In this document: one piece after another, positions 1 to 9,199 of the stretch | Layout of the letters: the number at the start of each line of letters is the position of its first letter | Numbering within the stretch: the first letter of the stretch is position 1 | From: Deltaproteobacteria bacterium | GTDB lineage: Bacteria > SAR324 > XYD2-FULL-50-16 | Length of the DNA stretch: 64,000 nucleotides | NCBI GenBank assembly: GCA_018657625.1 | Contig: JABHWU010000028.1 | Coordinates: forward strand, 62,001-126,000 | Direction: 5' to 3' | Notes under the pieces: model-generated | The model's database searches: none | The model's input: only the letters and a program-made list of their open reading frames with translations | What the model was told of the DNA's origin: nothing | Position numbers and translations under genes: made by a program

Positions 1-2318
1 AAATAGGCAAATTCCAGACAAACACTAACTCCCTGTAGAAAAAAGTTATGGTAATTTAAATTGAACTGTAGAATTTTTCTTAGGTATTGTAAATATCTTT
101 GTGTCGCAGCTTCAGCTGCGCCCAGTTCAGCAAAATAGCTGACATTGTATTGAAATCCAACAATTTCCATAAGGTCCGGAAGACGATCCTGGTTCAATAT
201 GGAAATTTGAGATTGGATAATGTTCTCACAATGTTTTTTAAGTTGCTCTTTTGGAATTAGCTGATAAGTCTTAAATTGTAAGTTTATCTGGTACGGCATC
301 CAGAAATTTCTAAAAGAGTAGTCCGCCTCAATGAGTCCCAGCTTGTATAAGTATTGAATTTCTTTTCCCAATTTTTTAGTATGGGTCAGCATTTTAAGAT
401 AGGATATAGAAATTCGAGTTCTCAGAAAGAAGAGAATGAGTAGGATTTTTAATTTTAAAGTGGATAATTCTGGAAGTATCGTTTTAAAACTGGCTTTCCA
501 GAGGGCTTTTACATTAGTTACTGAAGTAAATAGATCAAATAATTGAGAATTATTGGTATTTCGCGCAATTCTTAATAGAGAAAAATTCTCCATGTGTGAG
601 GGGATATTTCTTTTTATCAAATCCACCCATTCTTCCGGTAAAAAATCTTCAAAATTATTTCTAATATCATCGATTGTGATCAGATTTGTATTGATAATAG
701 TTGCTTTTATCCGGCTAATCTTTTTTCGACTGGATATCAGGATAATACGATAGCCGCTCTGTTTTTTTAAAAGGAGCCAGTTGTCCAATTCCGTGTCTAT
801 CCTATCTGGTGGGTATAAAACGACCAGAAAACGAAGTTGGTTAGGTAAATCGTCAGAGGTGTAAATAACACTGCAACTTTGGTCGAAATATTCCTGAATG
901 GCTTTTTCTTGAAAAAGAAAGGAAAATTGTTTAACAATTGATTTTGGAATGTTATGTTTTTCTGGCTGATGGTATCCCCATCGTTTATAATATAACAGCT
1001 CCAAATGGATGTTCTGATGGGCTCTTAGTCTGCGAAAATATTCAAAAATATAATCTTCAACCAGGCTTCCCTTTGAGGATAGAAGAATTAGGATTTTATT
1101 TTGGTCTTTTTTGTTAAGCTCAGATTGAATTTCAATAAACCGTGTATGATTGCCGCAAAACCTTCGAAATGTGTTAAATGAAGCTTGACGCAGGTGGCTA
1201 ATTTTAGTTGTCTTTTGAACCTCATTAATTAATCTGAAAGGTGCAAAAGGGACCTCTTTGTTGTTTTCGAGCAGAGATTTGTTAATGTGCAATTGAATCC
1301 ACGACCAATCCCAACTTAGTGGTAATGCTGATTGTATGTAGTTAATAGCAAAACGATGTGACTTTAAAATACTTTCACCATGGGCCAGATTATTAACAAA
1401 TCTCTGGAAGTAGTCTCTGAATCTTCTTTGTGAAACCCTGCCGTTGACGCTGATAATATAAGGAATACCACAATCAAAATACTTAGATAAGGGATCGTTG
1501 ATAAATTGTTTGGATTTTTCGATGAGATCTGAACTATTGAGTATTAAAATTCTCAGTCCCTGACGAATGGCTGTCGTCAAATGTTTTTGAAACTGTCCAT
1601 CATAAAATGAAATATTTTTATTTTTATCTGAATCGTCATCTTTTAAAACCCATCCATCTATACAATCATAACCGGTAAACATTAATATATCAGGTTCTTT
1701 TTCAAATTCATATAACAATGTCTGTTTGCTGCTATTCCCGTTGTAAGAAATGTTGATATTAGGATTACTCGCTAAATTTCCTCTGGAAAGTAGCTCGACC
1801 TGATTGATAAAATCAATCCCCTTATGGAGTGTTATAGGTTTACTTGGATCAATGCTGTTATCTGCAATCGGCGGGTAGGCATTTAACGAAATCTGAATCG
1901 ATGCTTTATTACTTAAATCGGGTGATAGCATTAACTGTTGTTTGGAATAATTAATGCGAACAACCCCCTGGGTTAAATTAAAAAAATTACGTCCATCATG
2001 TAATAATTCCCAGGGCAGATTAATCAGCTTTAGTTCCATTGCAAATATGAAAATACCCCCCTCATTATAAATTTGATCCTTAAGGGAATCAGGTATAATG
2101 GAATGATATAACGCCTGACCATAAGCTTTAATCAAGTCGATAACTTCTTGTTGCTCTTCCCGATTAGATTCTGTTTGCATAAAAACTGAGTTTCGTAGCA
2201 ATTGATAGGCTCCTAGTGCAGCATTGGTAATGTTTGCAGGGGGAGGGGTAAACGGAAATTCCAGTTTATACTTCTGAATAACAACAGATTTTGAAGAGAT
2301 ATAGACAAATAAAGACAT
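1..2318 (-). CDS. CHAT-domain protein with degenerate active site and NTPase-like region (partial)
   Basis: The frame is open from an ATG at 2318 to the left edge, so the C-terminus is missing and about 772 residues are visible. The N-terminal third has the CHAT (caspase-like HetF/TPR) fold signature: LPWELLHDGRNFF around residues 101-113, then strand-rich sequence and GIPYIISVNGRVSQRRFRDYF near 282-302. The expected GHG histidine is replaced by G216-Y217-D218, and the expected Asn-Ala-Cys is N261-S262-S263, so the His/Cys protease dyad looks lost. From about residue 381 an NTPase-like segment follows (FRRFCGNHTRF, then ILILLSSKGSLVED) without an intact Walker A. Helical, perhaps winged-helix or TPR-like, sequence comes after. 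It lies 37 bp after selB on the same strand. Function is unknown; a STAND-like sensor or scaffold is my inference. Confidence 0.75.
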   Translation of the reverse strand, partial: MSLFVYISSKSVVIQKYKLEFPFTPPPANITNAALGAYQLLRNSVFMQTESNREEQQEVIDLIKAYGQALYHSIIPDSLKDQIYNEGGIFIFAMELKLINLPWELLHDGRNFFNLTQGVVRINYSKQQLMLSPDLSNKASIQISLNAYPPIADNSIDPSKPITLHKGIDFINQVELLSRGNLASNPNINISYNGNSSKQTLLYEFEKEPDILMFTGYDCIDGWVLKDDDSDKNKNISFYDGQFQKHLTTAIRQGLRILILNSSDLIEKSKQFINDPLSKYFDCGIPYIISVNGRVSQRRFRDYFQRFVNNLAHGESILKSHRFAINYIQSALPLSWDWSWIQLHINKSLLENNKEVPFAPFRLINEVQKTTKISHLRQASFNTFRRFCGNHTRFIEIQSELNKKDQNKILILLSSKGSLVEDYIFEYFRRLRAHQNIHLELLYYKRWGYHQPEKHNIPKSIVKQFSFLFQEKAIQEYFDQSCSVIYTSDDLPNQLRFLVVLYPPDRIDTELDNWLLLKKQSGYRIILISSRKKISRIKATIINTNLITIDDIRNNFEDFLPEEWVDLIKRNIPSHMENFSLLRIARNTNNSQLFDLFTSVTNVKALWKASFKTILPELSTLKLKILLILFFLRTRISISYLKMLTHTKKLGKEIQYLYKLGLIEADYSFRNFWMPYQINLQFKTYQLIPKEQLKKHCENIIQSQISILNQDRLPDLMEIVGFQYNVSYFAELGAAEAATQRYLQYLRKILQFNLNYHNFFLQGVSVCLEFAY

Positions 2319-2355
2319 TACGACGTTGATGAAAATATTATTATTCAGAAAGATA

Positions 2356-4272
2356 TTAAGAATTGGTAGTTTTTAGAATTCGATAGTTTTCAAACCTTCG
2401 AGTAAGATGCTGGCTATCAAAATACTCGAGCAAACCTATGGCATGTTTTCTAGAAAAATCAAACAAATCTTTAAATTCAATAATCGTAATAGTTTCGTGA
2501 GACTTAAAGTAATTCCGAAGTTGTGCTTCTATTTCAGAAATTATATCAGGTAAATACCAGATGTCATCTTTTACACGAACAATCCATTTCTCTGCAATAC
2601 CTGTTTTGAAAAGTGTTTCCAGTTCTTTTTTTGATACCGATAATTGGGCAGATAAATTGCCTATTCCCAAAGGAGCATAATTGCCTTTTTTTAAAAGTTG
2701 GATAGCTCCCGCTTTTAATTGATTTTGTTTCTTATTCAATCCCCCTTTAAAGTCCGGAAGTCGATAGGTATTGTCCTCTTTTATAATGGATCCCTGTTTG
2801 GCTGTCCAATTTAAAAGAATAAGAATCTCAGGCAATGAATATATTTTATTCATTTTACCAAGGAAATCTGTACCTGGAGCACCTGTTTTTTCCGGGTATT
2901 TTTGATGAAAAACTTTTAAGGCTTTCTTAAAAAAATGAGCCACTCGTGTGACATGGTAATTGTGGATGTACTTTTTTCTATTGCTATCAACACATATAAT
3001 TCTACTGAGAGAAGATAACCGTTGAATTGTTTTGTTGATTTGTTTGCTTGGAACGTTAATTAAAGGGGGGAGTGTTTTTATAGCGATTCCTCCTGAACCG
3101 GTCAAAAATATGGCTTCTTCGATTCGATCCTCACTATTATCCTGGGCCAACCCATTTAGGGAGTCGTAGAGTCTGTTATTATTGCGTCGACTTTGATTGC
3201 CATAAGGGGCAATAATCTTCCCACCGGCAATGGTTTCCAACGGAGATAACTGCCGGATGATAAATCGATCCCCATGTCGACATATAATCGGTTTTTCAAG
3301 ACGAATTTGGGCATACTGCCGATCAGATTCCTGTATGTCCGATTTTGTAATTAAAATAATTCGGGCAGTGATTTCCTGAGCATGGAGGTAAACCCGTATT
3401 TTTTGCTTATTTTTAAGGGTGTTTTTTAGTTCCGGTAACCAAAATAATTCAACACCAATCACATGAGATAATACTAAACCGCTTTTGAAAGAAACCTGAT
3501 TGCCCCTTAAAATCTGGTCTTTGGAGTAACCTGAAACGTTGATTGCCAATCTTTGCCCTGCTTTGGCAGTGTCAACTTTATCCTGGTGCGATTGAAACCC
3601 TCTGATTTTTAATTTTTCATTTTGAGGATAAATAATCAATTCATCAGACAGTTCCGCTTTTCCTGATAATACTGTACCTGTAATTACAGTTCCGTGACCT
3701 TTTAAAGTAAAAGATCTATCTACCGGAAAACGAAAAATATCATCCATATTCTCTGGTGAAATTTGTTTTGCGTAGGTGGCAATTGTTTGTTTTAGATTAT
3801 CTAATCCTTCTCCTGTTGTTGATGATATTTTGAGTATGGCTTGATTATCGAGGAAGGTATTTTCAGTTAGCTCAAGAATTTCAGATTCAACTAACTCAAT
3901 CATCTCTTCATCTACCAGGTCGCATCGCGTAATTACGGTGAAACCATGCTTCACTCCTAGCAAATGACATATGTGAAGATGTTCCCTGGTTTGCGGCATA
4001 ACACCACCATCTGCCGCAACAACCAGAATGAGTACCTGAATGCCACCGGCACCAGCTAACATATTATGAACGAATTTTTCATGCCCCGGAACATCAACAA
4101 ATGAAACTTTAAATTCATCTTGCCAGGTGTAGTGAGCAAAACCCAAATCGATTGTAATTCCTCTCTTTTTTTCTTCCGCAAATCGATCCGGATCAATTCC
4201 CGTTAGTGCATTAACCATAGTAGACTTTCCATGGTCAACATGTCCACTGGTTCCAACTACAATGTTTTTCAA
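2356..4272 (-). CDS. selB: Selenocysteine-specific elongation factor SelB
   Basis: The product delivers Sec-tRNA(Sec) to the ribosome at SECIS-marked UGA codons, hydrolysing GTP. The N-terminus carries a translational GTPase with G1 [12 protein letters not shown] (residues 8-19), the [11 protein letters not shown] switch, and G3 [12 protein letters not shown]. Beta-barrel domains 2 and 3 follow ([17 protein letters not shown]). The C-terminal half has winged-helix sequence of the type that binds SECIS RNA ([18 protein letters not shown] and [14 protein letters not shown]). At 638 residues it is full length. G4 reads T115-R116-C117-D118, where SelB usually has Lys in (N/T)KxD. I found no selA, selC or obvious UGA-interrupted gene nearby. 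It sits in a leftward run between an outer-membrane protein gene and the CHAT gene. Confidence 0.95.
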   Translation of the reverse strand: MKNIVVGTSGHVDHGKSTMVNALTGIDPDRFAEEKKRGITIDLGFAHYTWQDEFKVSFVDVPGHEKFVHNMLAGAGGIQVLILVVAADGGVMPQTREHLHICHLLGVKHGFTVITRCDLVDEEMIELVESEILELTENTFLDNQAILKISSTTGEGLDNLKQTIATYAKQISPENMDDIFRFPVDRSFTLKGHGTVITGTVLSGKAELSDELIIYPQNEKLKIRGFQSHQDKVDTAKAGQRLAINVSGYSKDQILRGNQVSFKSGLVLSHVIGVELFWLPELKNTLKNKQKIRVYLHAQEITARIILITKSDIQESDRQYAQIRLEKPIICRHGDRFIIRQLSPLETIAGGKIIAPYGNQSRRNNNRLYDSLNGLAQDNSEDRIEEAIFLTGSGGIAIKTLPPLINVPSKQINKTIQRLSSLSRIICVDSNRKKYIHNYHVTRVAHFFKKALKVFHQKYPEKTGAPGTDFLGKMNKIYSLPEILILLNWTAKQGSIIKEDNTYRLPDFKGGLNKKQNQLKAGAIQLLKKGNYAPLGIGNLSAQLSVSKKELETLFKTGIAEKWIVRVKDDIWYLPDIISEIEAQLRNYFKSHETITIIEFKDLFDFSRKHAIGLLEYFDSQHLTRRFENYRILKTTNS

Positions 4273-4315
4273 GATTATACTCGATGATTGGTTTTAAATT
4301 TTAAAGGTAAAAAGC

Positions 4316-5587
4316 TTACCAAGTTAAAGAAATACCAAACTGTACCTGCTCTGTTTCAGCTTGATAACTTAAAGTGGTGGTCGCGCCGGCAGAACTATAT
4401 GCTTGAATACCAATGGCTGCATCATTAGGAACTTGTGCATTTTCATAGTAATAAAAAATGTTATCCAGATATATTTTAATATTTGAAGTTATTAAATATT
4501 TTGCCCCCACTCCAAACGTTTGGTTGTCGAGATAAACATTATATAAAAGGCCAATCGATTTCAATTTCCCAGATATGGTAGCCATCACAGTTGCTTTGTT
4601 ATAGGTGTTATTTTGATCGTCGATGTCTTCGTCTTCTGTATCATCAGAGACAAAATCAGTATTATATTTGTTCCAGTAAACTCTATATTTTAATCCAATT
4701 AAAAATGCTACTGGCAATTCATCATCTCCAATGACTTGATATCTAGCTGAGACATAGCCTGAGTGCATCCCATCCAAATTTTCCGTATTTGGTTCCTTGA
4801 TCCGGGCGCTTTTCTTTTCCTGAATAGTGTTCACTTCCATTCCAAATTGCAATTTTCCGATGGCACTATAATCATATCTCATTCTAATCAAGCGAATATC
4901 TACTTCTGCCAGATCATTAACCCAGGATAATAAATCCAGATAATTGTCTTGAGGATTAATATACGCAGTTGGAGAAAAGAACAGCCATGATTCATTATGG
5001 TCTTCTGAGAATTGAGAGGGTTCATAATTACTGGTATAGTCGTCAAACGCGGAAGGTTCTTCAGTTTGTTTCTCAGTCACAGGCTGAACAATGTCCTGCT
5101 GGTTATTGGCGGGGAGGTCCATTATAACCTGTGAGATAATATCGTTTTCCGGTGTGTAGAGTTTGAAATCAGCTTGAATATTGTCTCCGTGTGGTTTTAT
5201 ATCTACCATCAAGATCTGGGTGCAATCCGCACGATCAGAAAAACTTTTTAAGATAAAACCATCGGAAGCAATTTGTTGATAGTCAATTTGATTTGTCTTT
5301 AAAATTTCCTGCACAATAATAGGATCAGTAATTTGGAACGATGTATTTAGCTCGTGGGACAACTCTTTTTTGAATTTGACTAAGTTTAGTTTGTATTTTA
5401 ATTGACTCCGATACTTGTTATTATAAACAATAGCCATGCGGCTTGATTGATAGTTCCCGTATATTTTTGTGATATCCTGTTGGAAGGAATTGTGAACGTC
5501 TGAGAAGTCAAATCCCAGAAGTACGGAAGTGAAAAAGTAAAAAGATAATAAAATTGATAAATTGAGTGCTTTGAAGTAAAATTTCAT
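4316..5587 (-). CDS. Predicted outer-membrane barrel with FlgO/CsgG-like N-terminal part
   Basis: The protein has an N-terminal signal peptide (FYFKALNLSILLSFYFF, cut near the following SVLLG) and ends in GISLTW, the aromatic terminus used by outer-membrane barrels. Residues about 30-165 alternate helices and strands with a segment (DPIIVQEILKTNQIDYQQIA) resembling FlgO/CsgG-type periplasmic domains, which is a weak match by eye. The second half has amphipathic strands rich in Tyr, Asn and Gly (KLQFGMEVNT, GYVSARYQVI, KYLITSNIKIYLDNIFYYYE). I chose the ATG at 5587 because AGAGG lies about eight bases upstream of it; the ATG at 5593 is too close to that site. It sits between nadC and selB. Function is unknown. 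Confidence 0.6.
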   Translation of the reverse strand: MKFYFKALNLSILLSFYFFTSVLLGFDFSDVHNSFQQDITKIYGNYQSSRMAIVYNNKYRSQLKYKLNLVKFKKELSHELNTSFQITDPIIVQEILKTNQIDYQQIASDGFILKSFSDRADCTQILMVDIKPHGDNIQADFKLYTPENDIISQVIMDLPANNQQDIVQPVTEKQTEEPSAFDDYTSNYEPSQFSEDHNESWLFFSPTAYINPQDNYLDLLSWVNDLAEVDIRLIRMRYDYSAIGKLQFGMEVNTIQEKKSARIKEPNTENLDGMHSGYVSARYQVIGDDELPVAFLIGLKYRVYWNKYNTDFVSDDTEDEDIDDQNNTYNKATVMATISGKLKSIGLLYNVYLDNQTFGVGAKYLITSNIKIYLDNIFYYYENAQVPNDAAIGIQAYSSAGATTTLSYQAETEQVQFGISLTW

Positions 5588-5667
5588 AGTCATTTCCTCT
5601 TTATATAGTGGCTGAAATTAGGAACCAGCATTTTAAATAATGGGTCTGTTTTTTGTGGGAGAGCTAA

Positions 5668-6564
5668 TTATTCAGCTTCAACAGCAGCTTCATATGGATA
5701 TAACTCTTCTCTGATCGGTACAAAATCAAAGTTGATATCCAATGCCCTGGCCGAATGCGTTAAGGTGTCGACTGAAATATAGTCAATGCCTGTTTCAGCA
5801 ATATTTGCTACATTTTCAAGGTTAACTCCTCCTGTGACCTCTAGTTTTTTTAAGCTATTATTTTTTTTGACAGCCAATTTTAACTGATCAATACTCATGT
5901 TTTTAAGGAGGATAATATCTACTTTGGAGCGAAGTGCATCACTGAGATCTTCCATTTCATCAATTTCAACCTCAATCACAATAGTATGTGAGATATGACT
6001 TTTCAACTTATCGATAGCTCTCTTTATTGTCATGCCACTTTCATATAAAATTTCCATGTGATGACTTTTGATGAGTACAGCATCTGAAAGACTATAACGA
6101 TGATTGTATCCGCCACCAATACGTACAGCATATTTCTCTAAATATCTTAAGCCTGGTGTTGTTTTACGGGTATCGACAATACGAACAGTTTCCGATTTTG
6201 TTCGTGCCAATTCTACATATTTTCTGGTTAAAGTGGCAATTCCACTTAATCGCTGCATGAAGTTTAAGGCTGTTCTTTCAGCTTTTAATAATGCAATAGA
6301 ATTTCCACGAACTTTAGCAATGACATCCCCCTTTTCAACATAGTCTCCATCTTCAACCAGATTGATCCAGGTGATATTTGAATCTATGGTTTTAAAAACT
6401 TTTTGTGCGATGGGCAAACCTGCGATGATACCATCATCTCGCATATTAAAGACTAATTCGCTTTCATCCTTTTTATTAATTAAATAATCAGATGTAATAT
6501 CTCCCCAGGGAATATCCTCATCGATCGCAGCTGAAATTAGTCTGTTTATAATATTGTTTTCCAT
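5668..6564 (-). CDS. nadC: Nicotinate-nucleotide pyrophosphorylase (carboxylating)
   Basis: Quinolinate phosphoribosyltransferase converts quinolinate and PRPP to nicotinate mononucleotide, CO2 and PPi in de novo NAD synthesis. Diagnostic stretches are EDIPWGDITSDYL (N-terminal), ALNFMQRLSGIATLTR, VDTRKTTPGLRYLEKYAV, GGGYNHRYSLSDAVLIK and the C-terminal TGGVNLENVANIAETGIDYISV. At 298 residues it is normal length. No nadA or nadB is in the window. It appears to be the first gene of the leftward group nadC, outer-membrane protein, selB, CHAT protein, with gaps of 80, 43 and 37 bp. Confidence 0.96.
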   Translation of the reverse strand: MENNIINRLISAAIDEDIPWGDITSDYLINKKDESELVFNMRDDGIIAGLPIAQKVFKTIDSNITWINLVEDGDYVEKGDVIAKVRGNSIALLKAERTALNFMQRLSGIATLTRKYVELARTKSETVRIVDTRKTTPGLRYLEKYAVRIGGGYNHRYSLSDAVLIKSHHMEILYESGMTIKRAIDKLKSHISHTIVIEVEIDEMEDLSDALRSKVDIILLKNMSIDQLKLAVKKNNSLKKLEVTGGVNLENVANIAETGIDYISVDTLTHSARALDINFDFVPIREELYPYEAAVEAE

Positions 6565-7201
6565 GGCTGACCTTTTATCCTGATAGTGATGCTGATTCCG
6601 AAATTACTGATTGTATTAGGATTTGAAAGTGGCTGATTATTTCCCCAGCTTTATTAGTAAATTTAAAGCTGAATTAGCCAGTAGTTTACCGAGTAGTTCT
6701 AAGGCATGCAACTCAAAACTTTTTAAATTGTATATAGGGTCCTGCAGTTAAAAGTTACTCAATAGCAGCTAAATCTAAGCATTCACCTCAACTTTAACAA
6801 ATAACAGGTGTGCCTACCCATTTGGAAACAGAGGTTGATTTTCGATTAAATTGTATAAATTCAAAGAACTGTTGATTATAAACCGTAGTTACAAATCCGA
6901 AAAATAGTGTTTAGTACCCCAAAATAACTTCAATGGTTAGTAGTGATTTTTCTGAATTTCATAGACAAAGATCGAATACCCGAATAGATTTATATGTTTT
7001 GGGAAAAATAGCTCAATCATTATCCAACCTAGGAATAATGATTGAGCTATTTTTGATTCAAATTAGATCTATAAAAACTAAAAAGATCAATATTTTGAGG
7101 AAAAAACTAAACATAATTAAAATAATCGATTCGCTGAGTTTTAATCGTCATAAAGATCAGACTTCTTTTACTAACCTCACTTCAGCCAGTAGGTTTTAAC
7201 G
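6565..7201. other. Divergent intergenic region with long inverted repeat
   Basis: No convincing gene lies here. It separates leftward nadC from rightward aepY and so should hold both promoters, but I could not pick confident -35/-10 pairs. An open frame at 6933-7199 crosses the perfect inverted repeat described separately, resembles nothing I know, and is not called. Confidence 0.6.
7004..7054. repeat. Perfect 20-bp inverted repeat, 11-nt spacer
   Basis: The left arm is at 7004-7023 and the right arm at 7035-7054, with spacer CCAACCTAGGA. The arms run AAAAATAGCTC... to ...GAGCTATTTTT and match at all 20 positions. As RNA it would be a long AU-rich hairpin ending in a U run, so it could act as a terminator/attenuator about 150 bp upstream of aepY. 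It could also be a dyad binding site or a relic of a mobile element. Confidence 0.8.
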
Positions 7202-8377
7202 ATGATTGTCGCCAATGATTTTATTCAACTGTGTATTAAAAATAAGTTTACCTTTTTTTCCGGAACTCCCTGCTCATATCTTAAACCGCTCATAAATGAA
7301 GTTATTGATAACGATCTTGTGAATTATCATGGTGCGGTTAATGAGGGTGATGCTGTAGCAATGGTTTGTGGTGCGTATTTAACAGGTAATAAAGGTGTTG
7401 CTATTTTCCAGAATTCCGGATTAGGAAATGCTGTAAATGCTTTGACATCCCTCTCTTATCCATTCCGCTTTCCATTTATGATGATCGTCACCCATCGTGG
7501 TCAACCTGGTGGACCAGCTGATGAACCTCAGCATGAATTAATGGGAGCTGTGACAGAAGATGTTCTGACGGCGATGCAGATTAAGTGGGAACATTTTCCA
7601 GATAAACAAAAGGACTTAGAAGGTGTTTTTCAAAGGGCAAATCAATATATGGCAAAGTTTAAATTACCGGTTGCCTTGATAATGCGGAAAGGGGGTGTGG
7701 CATCTCAGGAATTAAAAAAGAAAAAGAGTGATACACCTATTGGTAAGAGGACCTTTGAATTTGAAGAAAATATTTCATTGAAATATTCAGAACGATCTAG
7801 CAGATTTGAGGTGCTAAAACTATTATATAAATATCGTCAAAGCAATGATGTGGTTGTGGCAACTACCGGAAAAACCGGAAGGGAGCTTTACACTTTGGAA
7901 GATTCTGAACAGAATTTATATATGGTGGGTTCAATGGGTTCAGCCTCTTCTTTTTCACTAGGTGCCGCAATTTGTAATCAGCAACAGAGATGGGTGACGA
8001 TTGATGGTGATGCAGCTGCATTGATGAGAATGGGAAACTTGGCCTCTGTTGGTGCCTACCATCCCCATAATTTTCTTCATATCATTTTAGATAACGAAGT
8101 AAATGACTCAACAGGTGGACAACAAACGATCAGTGATCATGTATCCCTGGCTGCAGTAGCACAGGCATGTGGTTATGAAAGTGTATTCTCTACTGATCAA
8201 TTAAACGAACTGGAATCTATTTTGGCTGGCAAGCTCATTGAAAAAGGACCGGTACTAATCCATTTCAGGCTTAAGAAAGGTTCACCGAGAGATCTGGGTC
8301 GTCCTAAGATAAAACCCTATGAAGTGAAAAATCGACTGATGCAATTTTTAAAAGTTGAATCTTCCTTTTATACTTAA
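7202..8377 (+). CDS. aepY: Phosphonopyruvate decarboxylase
   Basis: A thiamine-diphosphate enzyme that decarboxylates phosphonopyruvate to phosphonoacetaldehyde, the step that pulls phosphonate synthesis forward. The N-terminal pyrimidine domain shows FFSGTPCSYLKPLINEV, HGAVNEGDAVAMVCGAYL and the THRGQPGGPADEPQHELMG loop typical of the family. The C-terminal domain has the ThDP/Mg motif starting D268-G269-D270 and continuing to the ILDNEVNDSTGGQ segment. At 391 residues it is full length. An AGTAGG stretch eight bases before the ATG serves as ribosome binding site. It is followed after 18 bp by a nucleotidyltransferase gene. No PEP mutase (AepX) is present in the window. Confidence 0.92.
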   Translation: MIVANDFIQLCIKNKFTFFSGTPCSYLKPLINEVIDNDLVNYHGAVNEGDAVAMVCGAYLTGNKGVAIFQNSGLGNAVNALTSLSYPFRFPFMMIVTHRGQPGGPADEPQHELMGAVTEDVLTAMQIKWEHFPDKQKDLEGVFQRANQYMAKFKLPVALIMRKGGVASQELKKKKSDTPIGKRTFEFEENISLKYSERSSRFEVLKLLYKYRQSNDVVVATTGKTGRELYTLEDSEQNLYMVGSMGSASSFSLGAAICNQQQRWVTIDGDAAALMRMGNLASVGAYHPHNFLHIILDNEVNDSTGGQQTISDHVSLAAVAQACGYESVFSTDQLNELESILAGKLIEKGPVLIHFRLKKGSPRDLGRPKIKPYEVKNRLMQFLKVESSFYT

Positions 8378-8395
8378 TTTTTTCATAATATTAAT

Positions 8396-9157
8396 ATGAG
8401 CTTAAAAAATCAGACTGAATCAATACCAGCTGTTATCCTGGCAGCCGGCATGGGCGTGCGTCTAAGAAATGTAGTTGGTGAAATTCCCAAGGGATTGTTG
8501 GAAATTAATGGGCAAACTTTGATTTCAAGATCGTTGGAATGTTTGAAATCATTTGGTGTTAATCAATTTATTGTGGTGACGGGTTACCAGGAAGAGAAAT
8601 ATCATGAAGCTTTAAAACAGAAATTTCCTGACATGACTTTTATAACCAATGAAGATTACGCCATAACGGGAAGTATGCACTCTCTGTTACTGGCGGCAGA
8701 CCATATTCAAAGTGATTTTCTGTTGCTGGAATCAGATCTGCTTTATGAAGCACGAACGATTTCCACTCTGTTACAACAAAATAGAAGCACGGTTTTAATT
8801 TCAGGAGCAACTAATTCCGGAGATGAAGTATATATATATGGGGGGTCAGATAAAATTGAGAAAATTACTAAGGAAAAACTGGCATCTTTGACTTTACAAG
8901 GAGAACTGGTGGGCGTTTCCCGGATATCGCTTAATCTTTTTAAAAAAATGTGTGATTATTATCAGCAGCAGATTAAATTTCCATCCAATTTTCATTATGA
9001 AGATTGCATCTCCGGTCTTTCAAAAAACGATGAAATTCATTATTTAAAAGTAGAAGATCTGGTTTGGACTGAAATCGATGATCAGAGCCATTATAACCGA
9101 GCCTTGAATCTTATTTATCCAAGAATTGAGGCCAACAATCAAAAATATCGAAATTAG
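8396..9157 (+). CDS. Sugar-/phosphonate-type nucleotidyltransferase
   Basis: This is a 253-residue single-domain NTP transferase (GT-A Rossmann fold). The signature loop is ILAAGMGVRL followed by GEIPKGLLEI (residues 15-37), and ESDLLYE supplies the metal-binding Asp. YAITGSMHSLLLAADH resembles CTP-dependent choline-phosphate and aminoethylphosphonate cytidylyltransferases. Because it directly follows aepY, a role in activating 2-aminoethylphosphonate or a related headgroup (as the N-terminal domain of PntC does) is likely, but this is inferred from context. There is no transaminase domain. No clear ribosome binding site is visible, so translation may be coupled to aepY. Confidence 0.75.
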   Translation: MSLKNQTESIPAVILAAGMGVRLRNVVGEIPKGLLEINGQTLISRSLECLKSFGVNQFIVVTGYQEEKYHEALKQKFPDMTFITNEDYAITGSMHSLLLAADHIQSDFLLLESDLLYEARTISTLLQQNRSTVLISGATNSGDEVYIYGGSDKIEKITKEKLASLTLQGELVGVSRISLNLFKKMCDYYQQQIKFPSNFHYEDCISGLSKNDEIHYLKVEDLVWTEIDDQSHYNRALNLIYPRIEANNQKYRN

Positions 9158-9199
9158 TTAGTGGGAGCGTTTTTTTTAACCGGTTCACACTAAAATCAA

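Noticed and set aside
553..753. 66-codon rightward frame
   Set aside because: It lies wholly antisense inside the open CHAT-protein frame.
6933..7199. 88-codon rightward frame before aepY
   Set aside because: It spans the perfect inverted repeat, has no recognisable family and no ribosome binding site, and ends two bases before aepY. Likely chance.
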